DNA from: Haladaptatus litoreus
GTDB lineage: Archaea > Halobacteriota > Halobacteria > Halobacteriales > Haladaptataceae
Length of the DNA stretch: 64,000 nucleotides
Assembly (NCBI RefSeq): GCF_900156425.1
Contig: NZ_FTNO01000006.1
Span: 1-64,000 of the forward strand
Direction of reading: 5' to 3'
Of the stretch, positions 36,565-45,617 are shown one piece after another; the first letter of the stretch is position 1; each line of letters starts with the position of its first letter. The translations under genes were made by a program, and so were the position numbers. The notes below the pieces were generated by a model that ran no database searches, was not told the origin of the DNA, and worked only from the letters and a program-made list of their open reading frames with translations.

Positions 36565-37752
36565 TTACCCGCCGAGCCACCACCCGTAGAGTTGCGCTTG
36601 TTCCTCTGTGTCCGGATGCTTCTTCGACTGGCCGTAGGTTTTACCCTTAAGAAGTTGGCGTTCGACCGCATTCGCGGCGAGACGAAGTGCATGCGTAGCG
36701 CCGTAACCCTCTCCTTTAGCGGTGAAGTAACCACGGTCAGTGACTAGTCGAATCCGTGCCAGCACCAGTGGCACTCCTCGACTCTTTTCTTTGTGCTCAT
36801 GCAGTTCGATACTGGCCTTGATCACACTCATCTCCCCATACTTCGAGGTCATGCTGTCGATCAACGCAGAAACGTCATCGTAGTCCATCCCATCGAGTAA
36901 TTCGAGACCGAACACCTGCACGGGACGTCGTTCTTCCTGCTCCCAGGTGAGTGCCTCGATGACGTCCGTCTTTGTGATGATTCCGATCGGTTCGTCCGTC
37001 TTGTTAGCCGTGACGACAAGTGAAGAAATCTCCTGATCGAACATCGTTTCGACTACCGCATCGAGCGGTGTGTCTCGCTGAACTGTCGCAGCTACATCGG
37101 ACATCAGGTTCCGCACTGGCAGATCGAGCATCCGGTCGGAAGTACCGTCCCGTTCACCAAACCCGCCGCGGCCACTAAACTCGTCTGACGAGCCACCCTG
37201 ACTCTTGTTCCCGCCGCGTGTCGTGAATTCGATGACATCGTATAGGCTCAGTATGCCTACGAGTTCGTCATTGTCGATGACTGGTAGGTGTGCGATACGT
37301 GCTTCCCGAAGCGTGTTGAGGGCTTTACCCATCGTGGACGTCGGAGCCACACTGATCAGCGTTGTCGTGTATGCATCGTCGACAGTCACCGCGTCGAGAA
37401 ACGGGCTCACGGCCTCCAAGACGGCATCTGCGGTCACCACACCAACGACGCGGTCTTTGTCCAGCACTGGGAGCGTCTTGGCGTTACTCCCGATCATGAG
37501 TCGTGCGACTTCACGGACATCCTCGGTTCGGTCGACGGTTGGGACGTGTTGCACACGTGAGCCAACCTTCGCCGAGGGTTGATTGGATGACGAGGCCAGT
37601 TGTCGGCGGCTGACGACGCCACGATACTCCTCGCCGTCCGTAACGACGACGGCGTCGAGTTCTTGATTCTCGAACGCACCGGCGACCTTCGAAAGGGGTG
37701 CCCCGATATCGAACTCGGTGAACTGTGTTGAAACTATCTCAGAGATATCCAT
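36565..37752 (-). CDS. CBS-domain protein fused to an HPF-like (S30AE) domain
   Basis: 395 residues. Four CBS repeats fill residues about 1-285, marked by LDAVVVTDGEEYRGVVSRRQ, TLPVLDKDRVVGVVTADAV, HLPVIDNDELVGILSLYDVIE and LVVTANKTDEPIGIITKTDVI. The last about 100 residues (YGEMSVIKASIELHEHK, then GVPLVLARIRLVTDRGYFTA) resemble the hibernation-promoting S30AE fold. CBS-HPF fusions occur in archaea and may bring nucleotide-sensing to ribosome hibernation. No partner gene lies near. Confidence 0.82.
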   Translation of the reverse strand: MDISEIVSTQFTEFDIGAPLSKVAGAFENQELDAVVVTDGEEYRGVVSRRQLASSSNQPSAKVGSRVQHVPTVDRTEDVREVARLMIGSNAKTLPVLDKDRVVGVVTADAVLEAVSPFLDAVTVDDAYTTTLISVAPTSTMGKALNTLREARIAHLPVIDNDELVGILSLYDVIEFTTRGGNKSQGGSSDEFSGRGGFGERDGTSDRMLDLPVRNLMSDVAATVQRDTPLDAVVETMFDQEISSLVVTANKTDEPIGIITKTDVIEALTWEQEERRPVQVFGLELLDGMDYDDVSALIDSMTSKYGEMSVIKASIELHEHKEKSRGVPLVLARIRLVTDRGYFTAKGEGYGATHALRLAANAVERQLLKGKTYGQSKKHPDTEEQAQLYGWWLGG

Positions 37753-37954
37753 TGTGTACTCACTATTAGGAGGGTCCGCGGACGGTTACGCTTGCTTCAC
37801 TTTTTGGTGACACGATGCCGCTGATTTGTGGTGGTCCCATTTAGATGTGAGGAGACGTATCGTAACACGGTCCGGAATTCGTCGGCTTCGATATCGACGA
37901 TGGGAGAGAAAGTCCACAGATTTTGACGCAGAAAATGGCTATGGATGGTCAGCG

Positions 37955-38464
37955 ATGAGTATACGTATGGGCCTCACGGAGACTGTCAAACATCGACTCG
38001 AAGTTCGTGAATACGCTGATAAGCCCGTTTCCGACGACATCGAACGTGCTGTGATAGAGGCTGCACGACTGGCTCCCTCAAGTCGAAACCGCCAGGACTG
38101 GCACTTTCATTTGATCGATGGCGACGCTCTCGACGATTTGGCTACGGTGAGCACCAGCGGGAAGTGGGTCGCGGATGCTGCCTTTGTTGTCGTTGTCCTC
38201 ACTGACGATTACCCCTCCTCCGGCGTCGATGTCGGACGTGCAGTCAGCCACATGCAATTTGCAGCTTGGGATCACGGCGTCGGCTCTTGTATCTACACTG
38301 GCATTCAAGAGAAGGCCCTGAAGAGTCGGTTTGGTATTCCACTCGAACTCGTCAGCGGCGCTGTTGTCGGCTTTGGCTATCCCAAAGGGTCCGGGATGGG
38401 AACGAAACGACGGCGATCGATTGCGGAAGTCGTCTCGAAGAATCGGTTTGGAGAGTCGCTATAG
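37955..38464 (+). CDS. Nitroreductase-family flavoprotein
   Basis: 169 residues from ATG 37955; 37967 is also possible. The opening is EVREYADKPVSDDIERAVIEAARLAPSSRN; the RxY-x6 start and ARLAPSSRN loop are the FMN-binding part of the family. GVGSCIYTGIQE and VVGFGYPKG follow. Family members reduce nitro, quinone or flavin substrates with NAD(P)H. The specific substrate is unknown. Repeat A copy 2 follows the stop within about 40 bases. Confidence 0.82.
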   Translation: MSIRMGLTETVKHRLEVREYADKPVSDDIERAVIEAARLAPSSRNRQDWHFHLIDGDALDDLATVSTSGKWVADAAFVVVVLTDDYPSSGVDVGRAVSHMQFAAWDHGVGSCIYTGIQEKALKSRFGIPLELVSGAVVGFGYPKGSGMGTKRRRSIAEVVSKNRFGESL

Positions 38465-38499
38465 GCTAGTCGATTTCGTCCTTGATCACACTATCCTCG

Positions 38500-39028
38500 G
38501 TTGTCGCCACTGTGGATGGCTGATTACACCAGTGTAATAGAGTAAAATCGCGAACGAAATCCCCTCTGTTTCGCAGAAACAGACGCACTCCACTGTACCC
38601 AACCGACTAGTACCATCATGCCACCGGCAACGGTGTGAATCTCGTGTGGTAGCTCGGTTCGAAAGGGGGTTCGTCGACCCCCCGTGATTGCAACGCTCTA
38701 ATTAGCGCCCTCCGTTCCTTCCTGTGTTTGCTTCGTGTGCTCGCATCCACCCGGCGAGGTCGGGATGGGCGAACGTGATTTCGATGTGATGGCCACCGAC
38801 ACCCATTGCGTCGTCCACCGACAGCGTTCGTGACTCTTCGTAGGTTACGCCAGGGACACGTTCGGCCATCTCCTCCATCACTCGATACCCGTCGTTCTTG
38901 TACGCACAGCCGTAGTGAGTCGCGACTTCGCGATAGCCTAACCGTGCGACCATCACGTCATTCGTCTTGGCGACATTCTTCACATGCTCAAGGACGTTGA
39001 GATATTTGTTCTTGACTTGCTGGGTATT
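38500..39028 (-). repeat. Repeat family A, copy 2
   Basis: Coding part and tail as in copy 1, but the first stem-loop in the tail (about 38537-38577) is degenerate. The 5' end of the coding part is cut at about 39028, where a stop precedes TQQVKNKYLNVL. No target duplication can be seen. Confidence 0.72.
38702..38983 (-). CDS. Repeat A protein, copy 2 (probably truncated)
   Basis: 93 residues starting near KNVAKTNDVMVARLGYREVA and running to HHIEITFAHPDLAGWMRA. The frame is intact from 38983, but the homologous upstream segment (ALGKNTEV, RAESQQVE) is lost. Unknown family; probably a fragment of an element-borne protein rather than a functional gene. Confidence 0.5.
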   Translation of the reverse strand: MKNVAKTNDVMVARLGYREVATHYGCAYKNDGYRVMEEMAERVPGVTYEESRTLSVDDAMGVGGHHIEITFAHPDLAGWMRAHEANTGRNGGR

Positions 39029-39081
39029 TATTCACGTTAAAATGAGGCAAACGCCGGTGCTTACCGGTTCGATAACGTCAT

Positions 39082-39478
39082 CTATGAATCATCGATGATT
39101 TCTTCCGGTGAACGCGCTCCTGCTTCAATCAGTTCCTTGTCGAACGAGACCAATGTCGTGTCTTGGCTCTCGGCACAGGCTAAAATAAGACAGTCCATCG
39201 GATAGAGCAATGTCTCTTGATGGCGTTTGTTGGCAGCAAGCATATCGGATGCATCCGGGACGACAATTTCAACTTGAGAGGTAACTCGCCGCTCTAATTC
39301 GGCCACGCGCTCTTGTTTGAGTTGCTTCTTTTTCCCGAGGACACTCCGCAACTCCATTACATTCAGGAGCGAGGTGTAGAAGTCTGCCTCGTGATTTAGA
39401 AAGTCGACTGCAACATCTCCTCGGTTGGGTTCGTCTGTGAGTGCTGCAAAAAAAATTCGTATCGATAAAATATCTCAT
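39082..39478 (-). pseudogene. PIN-domain toxin broken by a frameshift
   Basis: Frame 1 gives MRYFIDTNFF at 39478, with the first PIN Asp. An eight-base A-run (39448-39455, T-run on the coding strand) is one base too long; with seven the gene reads NFFAALTDEPNRGDVAVDFL and joins ELRSVLGKKKQLKQ. The remaining part has MDCLILACAESQDTTLVSFD with the later PIN acidic residues. The antitoxin gene upstream overlaps by four bases and is intact. Confidence 0.78.
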
Positions 39479-39618
39479 TCGCGTTCCCGTAGCTCCCGAA
39501 CCGCAGCAACAGAATCCACGTCCAGTTCGCTTGCCTCACCAGCAAGCGCGTCACCTAATCGCTCTTTTTCATCGGTGGTTTTCGTCAGATCCGTGAAGTC
39601 GCTCGCTAAGATACTCAT
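39475..39618 (-). CDS. Small antitoxin partner of the broken PIN gene
   Basis: 47 residues from ATG 39618. The acidic sequence has ASDFTDLTKTTDEKERLGDA and ends VAAVRELRERE. Its stop overlaps the toxin ATG (ATGA). It fits the short acidic antitoxins found with archaeal PIN toxins, though the DNA-binding part is not evident. The start at 39690 would add an unlikely extension. Confidence 0.6.
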   Translation of the reverse strand: MSILASDFTDLTKTTDEKERLGDALAGEASELDVDSVAAVRELRERE

Positions 39619-39713
39619 TACGTAGCCATTTGTGTGCCAGCCTAAGAAACCTTCCCCCGTATTTGCGGACCAGACGTAGCACTCAAGCAATCACGGGATT
39701 TCGGTGTCCCGCT

Positions 39714-39813
39714 CCGACCACAAACGCGGTGGTCGGTCCCACCCTTTTCCCCTCCCACTGGTTTGTAGCCGATAGATGCCGATACAACTGCCGTACTTAC
39801 GAGTAGCCGTACG
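39714..39813. repeat. Repeat family B, copy 2 (partial)
   Basis: The first about 100 bases of repeat B, from CCGACCACAAACGCGGTGG to CGAGTAGCCGTACGATC; the right half with the CCCGAA inverted repeat is missing. No coiled-coil gene is attached. Confidence 0.78.
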
Positions 39814-40170
39814 ATCGGTGACGTTCCCGCCGCTATAGAGACTCAATTACAACGTTTCGGGCTTGGTCGTTCGGAAGCTGCGCACAAGATTGACAAGTTA
39901 AAACAGAAAGGAGAGGTGTTCGAACCTCAGACAAATCGCTTGGCGACGACGTAACTTGGTGCTGCCCCAAATCCCCTTTGTTAACTATATTTGCTAAGCA
40001 CAGAGAACGATTTGCACGCATTTGTAGTCCTGTTAAGCACTCATCACTGATACGAATCACGTGCGGAATGTGGGAGCATATCGACTGTGGAAACCTTCCT
40101 GATTTCGACGTTACTACAGACGAGATAGATATCACGACTGCACGAAACGCCCGCACTCAATCCTTGACTG

Positions 40171-40890
40171 TTATCTGGACTGATCCGACTTCTTGGCCTT
40201 GAGGAAGTTATCGCGGAGGTATTCCAACTCGTCAAATCCATAACTTCTTACAAGGTCCTCGACTTCTTGTTTACTACTTCCCAGACGTTCTAATGGCTGG
40301 TCGTGGGTTACGATGTATACCAGCCGCATTTTTGGCGATGAAAAGGCCGCTGAACCGCCACGAAGTAGATTAATTTCTTCGCCAACGATATCCGACATGA
40401 TAACAGTAGGCGATGGGACACCATCATCCCTGATGACGCTATCGAGCGTTCGAACTGGTGTTTCTTTCCCCTGGCCCGAATGGCGAACTTCTCCCATTCC
40501 ACCCGGCGTATCGTGTTGAGTGTCGAACGCTATTGTCCCATCTGAGTTTGAGATGGCACAATCCATAACGAGGGCGTCAATCTCATTCAATTCAAGGTTC
40601 GTCTCTAGGCTCGCTCGTGTCTGGGGATGAGGTTCGAAACAGACGATACCTGTCTCAGGGTACCTTCGACCGATTACACAGCTGTTGAGGCCAATGTGAG
40701 CACCGATATCGAAGAAGACATCGTCTTCATTCATTTCGGAAAATATGTTCCTAAATATCTCATCATAGATTCCGACATCGTCGGGACGAAATCGGCGTCC
40801 TTTCTCTGACGCCACACGGAACTGCACGTCGACGCCGCAGATCGTCGTTTGTACGGATTTCTCGAACGGCTGCTCTTCGTCTCGGTCCAT
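40171..40890 (-). CDS. FkbM-family methyltransferase
   Basis: 239 residues from ATG 40890. The SAM-binding motif is DVFFDIGAHIGLNSCVIGRR, then FEPHPQTRASLETNLELN. A mid-motif with ISNSDGTIAF and a late KETPVRTLDSVI are typical of FkbM O-methyltransferases. The long frame to 41037 adds a basic extension crossing the inverted repeats, so it is not used. Probably modifies a glycan or lipid; acceptor unknown. Confidence 0.82.
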   Translation of the reverse strand: MDRDEEQPFEKSVQTTICGVDVQFRVASEKGRRFRPDDVGIYDEIFRNIFSEMNEDDVFFDIGAHIGLNSCVIGRRYPETGIVCFEPHPQTRASLETNLELNEIDALVMDCAISNSDGTIAFDTQHDTPGGMGEVRHSGQGKETPVRTLDSVIRDDGVPSPTVIMSDIVGEEINLLRGGSAAFSSPKMRLVYIVTHDQPLERLGSSKQEVEDLVRSYGFDELEYLRDNFLKAKKSDQSR

Positions 40891-40973
40891 GGTTTTGATA
40901 AGCAGATAGTAGGGAAGACGCGATATAACGATACGGCTCGGTGGTTCCGTTTGTCGGTGTGATACACGGGGGT

Positions 40974-41239
40974 GGTGAACTGGTTCATCACCCCGATCGG
41001 GTCTTAACCGCCGAGAACACCACACAAAAAACCACACTACGGTGGGCGGTCCGAAACCTCCGCTGGACGGAGGTGAGAAAAGAAAGGTCGATTACTTGGA
41101 AGTAAACTTGTTATTGCGGAGTTTTTGCGGTAGAGGGCTGCTATTCGCCGTCTGCTGGCAAACCGAATTTCACCCGGTAGGGGTGATGAACCAGTTCACC
41201 CACCTGCCGTGTGAAGCTCAGCAGGTGAACTCGTTCACC
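40974..41239. repeat. Set of inverted repeats before the methyltransferase
   Basis: GGTGAACTGGTTCATCACC at 40974-40992 has its exact reverse complement at 41182-41200. A third palindrome, GGTGAACTCGTTCACC, lies at 41224-41239, and CACCTGC/GCAGGTG pair at 41201-41227. These share the core GGTGAAC. They could be operators for a repressor or ends of a lost element. Confidence 0.6.
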
Positions 41240-41289
41240 CCCCTTCCCGATTTCTCGGGAAGGTCGCTCGTCGCACCGAATCGGGAACA

Positions 41290-41331
41290 GACCCGCCGAG
41301 GGAGTCGAACCCTCGTGTTGACCGTGCGCAA
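41290..41331 (-). other. tRNA 3'-end-like sequence (possible attachment site)
   Basis: On the minus strand the T-arm is perfect: GAGGG-TTCGACT-CCCTC (41298-41314), followed by GGCGGGT and then C like an acceptor strand with discriminator. Upstream lies TTGCGCA-CGGTC-AACAC, in the order of an anticodon loop, stem strand and variable loop. No 5' half exists. Such 3' halves are left by tRNA-targeting integrases. The discriminator and amino acid are uncertain. Confidence 0.5.
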
Positions 41332-41339
41332 AAGGAGTC

Positions 41340-41705
41340 TAATTCGAGTGGTCGATGAGTATCGTGATCCAGAGGCGGTTTGTGAGGAACTACGGTCGTG
41401 GGTTGATCGACTCGAGCGTGGTGCGGTCGATCCGAGTGAGTTGGTGATCACGAATCGAGTTTCGAAGAAGCGGGAGGACTACACGCAGTCAACGAGGAGT
41501 GTGGCGGCATTAGAGTGGGCGGCTGATTTGGGGTTGGGGCGTGCTGTTAGCGGGTGAGGAGTTGGACGAGTATGATATCGGGTTCTATCGGGGGCTGTTG
41601 GTTCGCGCGGCAACGAGTGTGTTGTCGCCGCTTGGGTGGCGTGAGTCGGATATTGAGGGGGAATTGGGGCAGTATACCGAGTCCAGTTTAGCGTCATTCA
41701 GATAA
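41340..41705 (+). pseudogene. polB2 remnant d (3' end of the gene)
   Basis: Matches polB from about 5737 to its end at 6161: IRVVDEYRDPEAVCEELRS, then KKREDYTQSTRSVAAL. About 57 bases are deleted around 41545, breaking the frame; the last part restores ESDIEGELGQYTESS. It begins immediately after the tRNA-like segment. Confidence 0.85.
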
Positions 41706-41838
41706 CATTCGGGTATTGCTGCGGATTTTCACCAGTCACACTATAGTGAAGGAGCCGGCTAGGTCAGGAGCGACCGTCCAAGATACAGAGCGCTTATTCA
41801 TCATGTGACGATAGGAAGTTCGACGCCACTGTCTCTGA

Positions 41839-42384
41839 CTACTCGCCCATGGGCTCAGATGTGGAAGCTCCGTTTCCGCCCGAGTCCCCTCCGGCGCCAC
41901 CGCGCTGGCCGAGTTCCTGATCAATCATCAGGAGGCCGGGACCGTCGTCACCGACGTGCTTGAGTTTATCCAGAACGGCCTGTGCTGTCGCCTCCTCCTC
42001 GACCTGCTCCGCAACGAACCACTGGAGCATGTTCTCGGTCGCGTTGTCGTTCTCTTCACGGGCGAGTGCGACGAGGTCGTTGATCATCTCGGTTATTTCG
42101 ACCTCGTGTTCGTAGGCTGCCTCGAAGGCGTCAGACGGACTGGACCACTCCCTTGGCGGACTGTCAATAGTATCCAGAGTAACCCGTCCGTCGCGCTCGA
42201 TGACGAAGTCATAAATTCGCATCGCGTGAGCACTCTCTTCGTCGGCCTGGGCCCGCATCCACGACGCGAACCCGGGCAGACCTTCATCCGCGTAGTAGGC
42301 CGCCATCGAGAGGTACAAGTACTCCGAGTAGAGTTCAGCGTTGATCTGTTCGTTCAATGCCTCCTCGAGCGAATCTTTGAGCAT
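41839..42384 (-). CDS. Ferritin
   Basis: 181 residues from ATG 42384. The four-helix ferritin core has the ferroxidase Glu/His pattern: LNEQINAELYSEYLYLSMAA (first Glu), EESAHAMRIYDFV, and the later QWFVAEQVEEEATAQAVLD. Stores and detoxifies iron as Fe(III) oxide. A Gly-rich tail of about 25 residues follows the core. No iron-repressor palindrome is obvious before its start, in contrast to the transporter operon. Confidence 0.88.
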   Translation of the reverse strand: MLKDSLEEALNEQINAELYSEYLYLSMAAYYADEGLPGFASWMRAQADEESAHAMRIYDFVIERDGRVTLDTIDSPPREWSSPSDAFEAAYEHEVEITEMINDLVALAREENDNATENMLQWFVAEQVEEEATAQAVLDKLKHVGDDGPGLLMIDQELGQRGGAGGDSGGNGASTSEPMGE

Positions 42385-42613
42385 AACTTCTAGGTTGACG
42401 CTCGGCCATGGCATCATTGTTGGGGTCATCGAAGCCCAACCTTATTCAAAGTCCATGACTGGGAGGAGATTGGTATGTGCAGTACTGGAGATACTGACTA
42501 CATCCTCTCTATTCAGCACGCCGTTCCTGACAGCAATCGATCAGCGAAGTCAAAATACATGTCTTGTTATGGGGTGCCTCTGGTACGACCCGACCCTGGC
42601 TTTCGCAAGCCTT

Positions 42614-43072
42614 TCAGGCAGCACGCACTTCGTCGGTTTCAAGGATGGTCTTCAGATTCTCGCCTTCCTCTCTCATGTGCACCCGGACAGCATTGAATTC
42701 ACGCCGGTTGAGCCACGCACCGATCGGGCCGGTTCGTACCTTGATCCGTTGAGTGAGATCACAGCCGTTCTCGTGGGGTATGATCGTAAAACTGATCAAC
42801 GGCATAAGTATCCCGACCAGCCGTGAGGTGGGTTTGAACTCGATGTATCGGTCGGGAACGACCTCCGTGAACTGGACTGTCTTCTTCTGTCTCTTTCCCG
42901 CGATTCGTTCCTCGAAGGAGGCAATCGCTCCTTGTTCTAACCCGTCTCCAGTATTCCATCGGAACACGATATGATCGGGATGCCACCGTTGATAGTTTAC
43001 ATCCATCGTTTCGAAAAAATGGTAGACTTCCCCCGGAGATGCGTTCACTTGCGTGGTTTCCTCTAATATCAT
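42614..43072 (-). CDS. SRPBCC (START-like) domain protein
   Basis: 152 residues with the hydrophobic-ligand helix-grip fold: start EETTQVNASPGEVYHFFETM, central FRWNTGDGLEQGAI and the terminal helix VRVHMREEGENLKTIL. The family covers polyketide cyclases and lipid-binding proteins. Ligand unknown. It precedes ferritin on the same strand with about 230 bases between. Confidence 0.8.
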   Translation of the reverse strand: MILEETTQVNASPGEVYHFFETMDVNYQRWHPDHIVFRWNTGDGLEQGAIASFEERIAGKRQKKTVQFTEVVPDRYIEFKPTSRLVGILMPLISFTIIPHENGCDLTQRIKVRTGPIGAWLNRREFNAVRVHMREEGENLKTILETDEVRAA

Positions 43073-43113
43073 CTCTGTCCCTATAATTGTCTACGCAGAC
43101 GATAGCTGTTTGT

Positions 43114-43323
43114 TCAAGAAGCGGGTGGTTTCCCGTATCGTACTACGATGAGGGACGCGTCCTCTCTATCTTGCACACCATCCCTAACCGATGATTGGAC
43201 GGTGTCTTCTAACTGCTGACTCGTTACTTTGAAACACTTCAGCACGGTCTCACTCACCTCGTTCTTGACTATCGCTAGTGGTGCTTCAACTGTCGATTGA
43301 TTGGTTCGTATTTTATATGCCAA
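43114..43323 (-). CDS. Small hypothetical protein or remnant
   Basis: 69 residues beginning with a TTG, with a stop shortly upstream in frame. The segment PLAIVKNEVSETVLKC is followed by QSSVRDGVQDREDASLIVV. A more decayed copy lies at about 53609-53715. The weak start suggests either a truncated gene or leaderless translation from TTG. No family recognised. Confidence 0.45.
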   Translation of the reverse strand: MAYKIRTNQSTVEAPLAIVKNEVSETVLKCFKVTSQQLEDTVQSSVRDGVQDREDASLIVVRYGKPPAS

Positions 43324-43570
43324 AGGAGAGACTCATGATCTGACAGAACCGCCGTGCAAGATGTAGAGGATATACTCAGCAGAGTGTGGGAGAAATAGTT
43401 CACCTGGAATTCCGGCTCTCGATCAACATTTTAGAAAGATGTAGGAGTTAGACTGTCTCACTGGATGACTTCCTGACGAGCAAAAACTCGATTTAAATGG
43501 CTGGCGTAAACGTTTGGGAATACCTGTTATCGACCACAGAGCTATCCGGATGGAGAGTCCAAGTCCTAGG

Positions 43571-44170
43571 ATGGCAGACGATAAGCGCGGTCGAGACAAG
43601 CAAGCACACGACGCTGAAAGACGCCAGCAAGAGCGTGAGGTCGCCACAGAACTGGAGCGCGAGGACGAAATAGAGCCACCGGTGGAAGCGGAGAAAATCG
43701 CCGATTTTGAGGCAGAACTCGAAGAGCTGACATTCCCGGCGACGGGGATTGAGATCGTCGCGGCGATCGGCGATCGTGAGATCGAATCGGTCGAGGGGAG
43801 CTACAGTATCGAGGAACTAGTACCGGAGATAGACGAGGAGACGTTCGACTCTCCAGCTGCCCTCCGGGTGCAGGTACAGCGGCCGACAGTTGCCGCGGCC
43901 ATGAAACGGGTCGTGGAAGCCAGCAAGACGCTTCGGAATACGGATTTCAGTTGGACACAGCGCAAGGCTTACGAGAAGACCTTCCAGGAACTCAAAGCGA
44001 TCGACGCCGATGACGACGATGAAGGGATCCAAGTCATCAGCGACTGGATTGTCGAGCGAATCCGCGACAAAGAAACGCTCCCGACGTCCCGGGCGGTACG
44101 CCGAGAAGCGGCGAAGTTCTGTCGGGCGAACGGATATCAGGTCCGAAACGACGAGTGGCTCGGGATATAG
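43571..44170 (+). CDS. DUF5789-like haloarchaeal protein
   Basis: 199 residues from ATG 43571. A charged N-terminus (DKRGRDKQAHDAERRQQERE) is followed by LEELTFPATGIEIVAAIGD and the strand YSIEELVPEIDEETFDSP. The pattern of Asp/Glu-rich helical leader then a short beta domain resembles the DUF5789 family of haloarchaeal hypotheticals. The C-terminal half, including DWIVERIRDKETLPTSRAV, is a further helical part. Function unknown. Confidence 0.65.
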   Translation: MADDKRGRDKQAHDAERRQQEREVATELEREDEIEPPVEAEKIADFEAELEELTFPATGIEIVAAIGDREIESVEGSYSIEELVPEIDEETFDSPAALRVQVQRPTVAAAMKRVVEASKTLRNTDFSWTQRKAYEKTFQELKAIDADDDDEGIQVISDWIVERIRDKETLPTSRAVRREAAKFCRANGYQVRNDEWLGI

Positions 44171-44324
44171 ACCGACGATCACGGGCGATTGTTGCCATGA
44201 CTGCTGTCAAGCTCCAAGCGTGACCGATACGCGCCCTCTATCCAGTAACGGGATATTCTCTTGCGAGAGGCGTCTCATTTGGAACTGCGATGGGCTTTAT
44301 TGTGTTACCAGTGAAACCACAGGT

Positions 44325-44798
44325 ATGGCGCTCGATATAGAGGTCCCGGAACCACCAGACCTCTCGAACCGAGGAATGCCGCGCGAGTTCGAGTGGCAAG
44401 AAGAGACGCTCGGGTCAGAGGACTTCTACCGCGAGGACATCGAAGACCTGCTCCAGGAAGGTGCGTGGAAGGAGGGATTCAACGAGTGGACCGAGTACAC
44501 GAATCTCGATGAAGAGCACGTTCGAATTGTCAGCGACCTCGGCCTGTTCCAAGCGTTCGACTTCTACTGGGACCCAACCGAAGACCGCCTTCGCTTCGAC
44601 GCCCCAATGATTTCGGACGACTGGAGGGAGCGAAACGCGACTGAGTCGCTCGATTCGAGCACGGTTTCAATGATTGACGGTGAGTTAGATGATCTCGGCC
44701 GAGCGGTACAAGAGGTACTGGAGGGCTACCTCGAACGGAACGACGAAGCGTCAGACTATGGTTGGGGTGAGGAAACGTACAGTAAACGCGAGGAGTGA
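44325..44798 (+). CDS. Conserved haloarchaeal hypothetical protein
   Basis: 157 residues from ATG 44325. Very acidic, with WQEETLGSEDFYREDIEDLL, then LGLFQAFDFYWDPTEDRLRF. No catalytic motif is visible. It follows the DUF5789-like gene by about 155 bases on the same strand. Confidence 0.65.
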   Translation: MALDIEVPEPPDLSNRGMPREFEWQEETLGSEDFYREDIEDLLQEGAWKEGFNEWTEYTNLDEEHVRIVSDLGLFQAFDFYWDPTEDRLRFDAPMISDDWRERNATESLDSSTVSMIDGELDDLGRAVQEVLEGYLERNDEASDYGWGEETYSKREE

Positions 44799-44994
44799 CT
44801 GGAATCACTCCACCCTGTTCGACGGCGTCCGAGATACAGATTTTCTCGGTAGTAAGCAATCGGCTCTGCTCCTCGATTGCGATCGGAACGTGCTGACTAT
44901 GCGCTCTGTATCTCGCACACCGTAAGAGAACTATCTGCTATCGGATATCAGAGCGTAGCACTTTGAATCCATCAGTCCCTGGTTGACGGACCAC

Positions 44995-45600
44995 TAGAGG
45001 GCGTAGTTGATTATACTGTTGTAATAGAGGGGAATCGCGTAAGCGACCCCCTCTGTTTCGCAGAAAATGACGCAGAAAAAGACGCACTCCACCGTATCCA
45101 ACCGACTACTACCACCATGTTTCACCGGCAATGCGGTGTGAATCTCGTGTGGTGGCATGGTTCGAGCGGGGGTTTGTCGAACCCCCGTGATTACAACGCT
45201 ATAATTAGCGCCCTCCGTTTTCTCCTGTGTTTGCTTCCTGGGCTCGCATCCACCCGGCGAGGTCGGGATGGGCGAACGTGATCTCGATGTGATGCCCGCC
45301 AACACCCATTGCGTCGTCAACACACAACGTCCGTGATTCCTTGTAGGTTACACCAGGGACTCGTTCGGCCATCTCCTCCATCACCCGATAGCCGTCGTTT
45401 GTGTACGCACAGCCGTAATGCGTCGCAACTTCCCGATACCCGAGTCGTGCAACCATCACGTCATTCGTCTAGGCAACGCTCTTCGCATGCTCGAGGACAT
45501 CGAGGTACTTGTCCTCGACTTGCTGGCTCTCGGCACGTTTCTTGCGGAGGTTGGTGACCTCAGTATTCTTTCCAAGCGCTAGGCTGTCTCGAGAAATTGG
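44995..45600 (-). repeat. Repeat family A, copy 3
   Basis: Tail with the first hairpin at about 45026-45052 and the second (GGGGGTTTGTCGAACCCCC) near 45169-45187. The upstream end reaches GCGCTAGGCTGTCTCGAG at about 45579-45596, homologous to the solo fragment at 16512. It is joined directly to the broken PIN gene. Confidence 0.75.
45205..45596 (-). pseudogene. Repeat A protein, copy 3, with nonsense codon
   Basis: The frame reads RDSLALGKNTEVTNLRKKRA, then ESQQVEDKYLDVLEHAKSVA, then a TAG near 45469, then TNDVMVARLGYREVATHYG to the end. The stop replaces the Lys found in copies 2 and 4. Further upstream the frame is shifted. Family not recognised. Confidence 0.65.
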
Positions 45601-45617
45601 CGGCCAGCATTCGCTAT

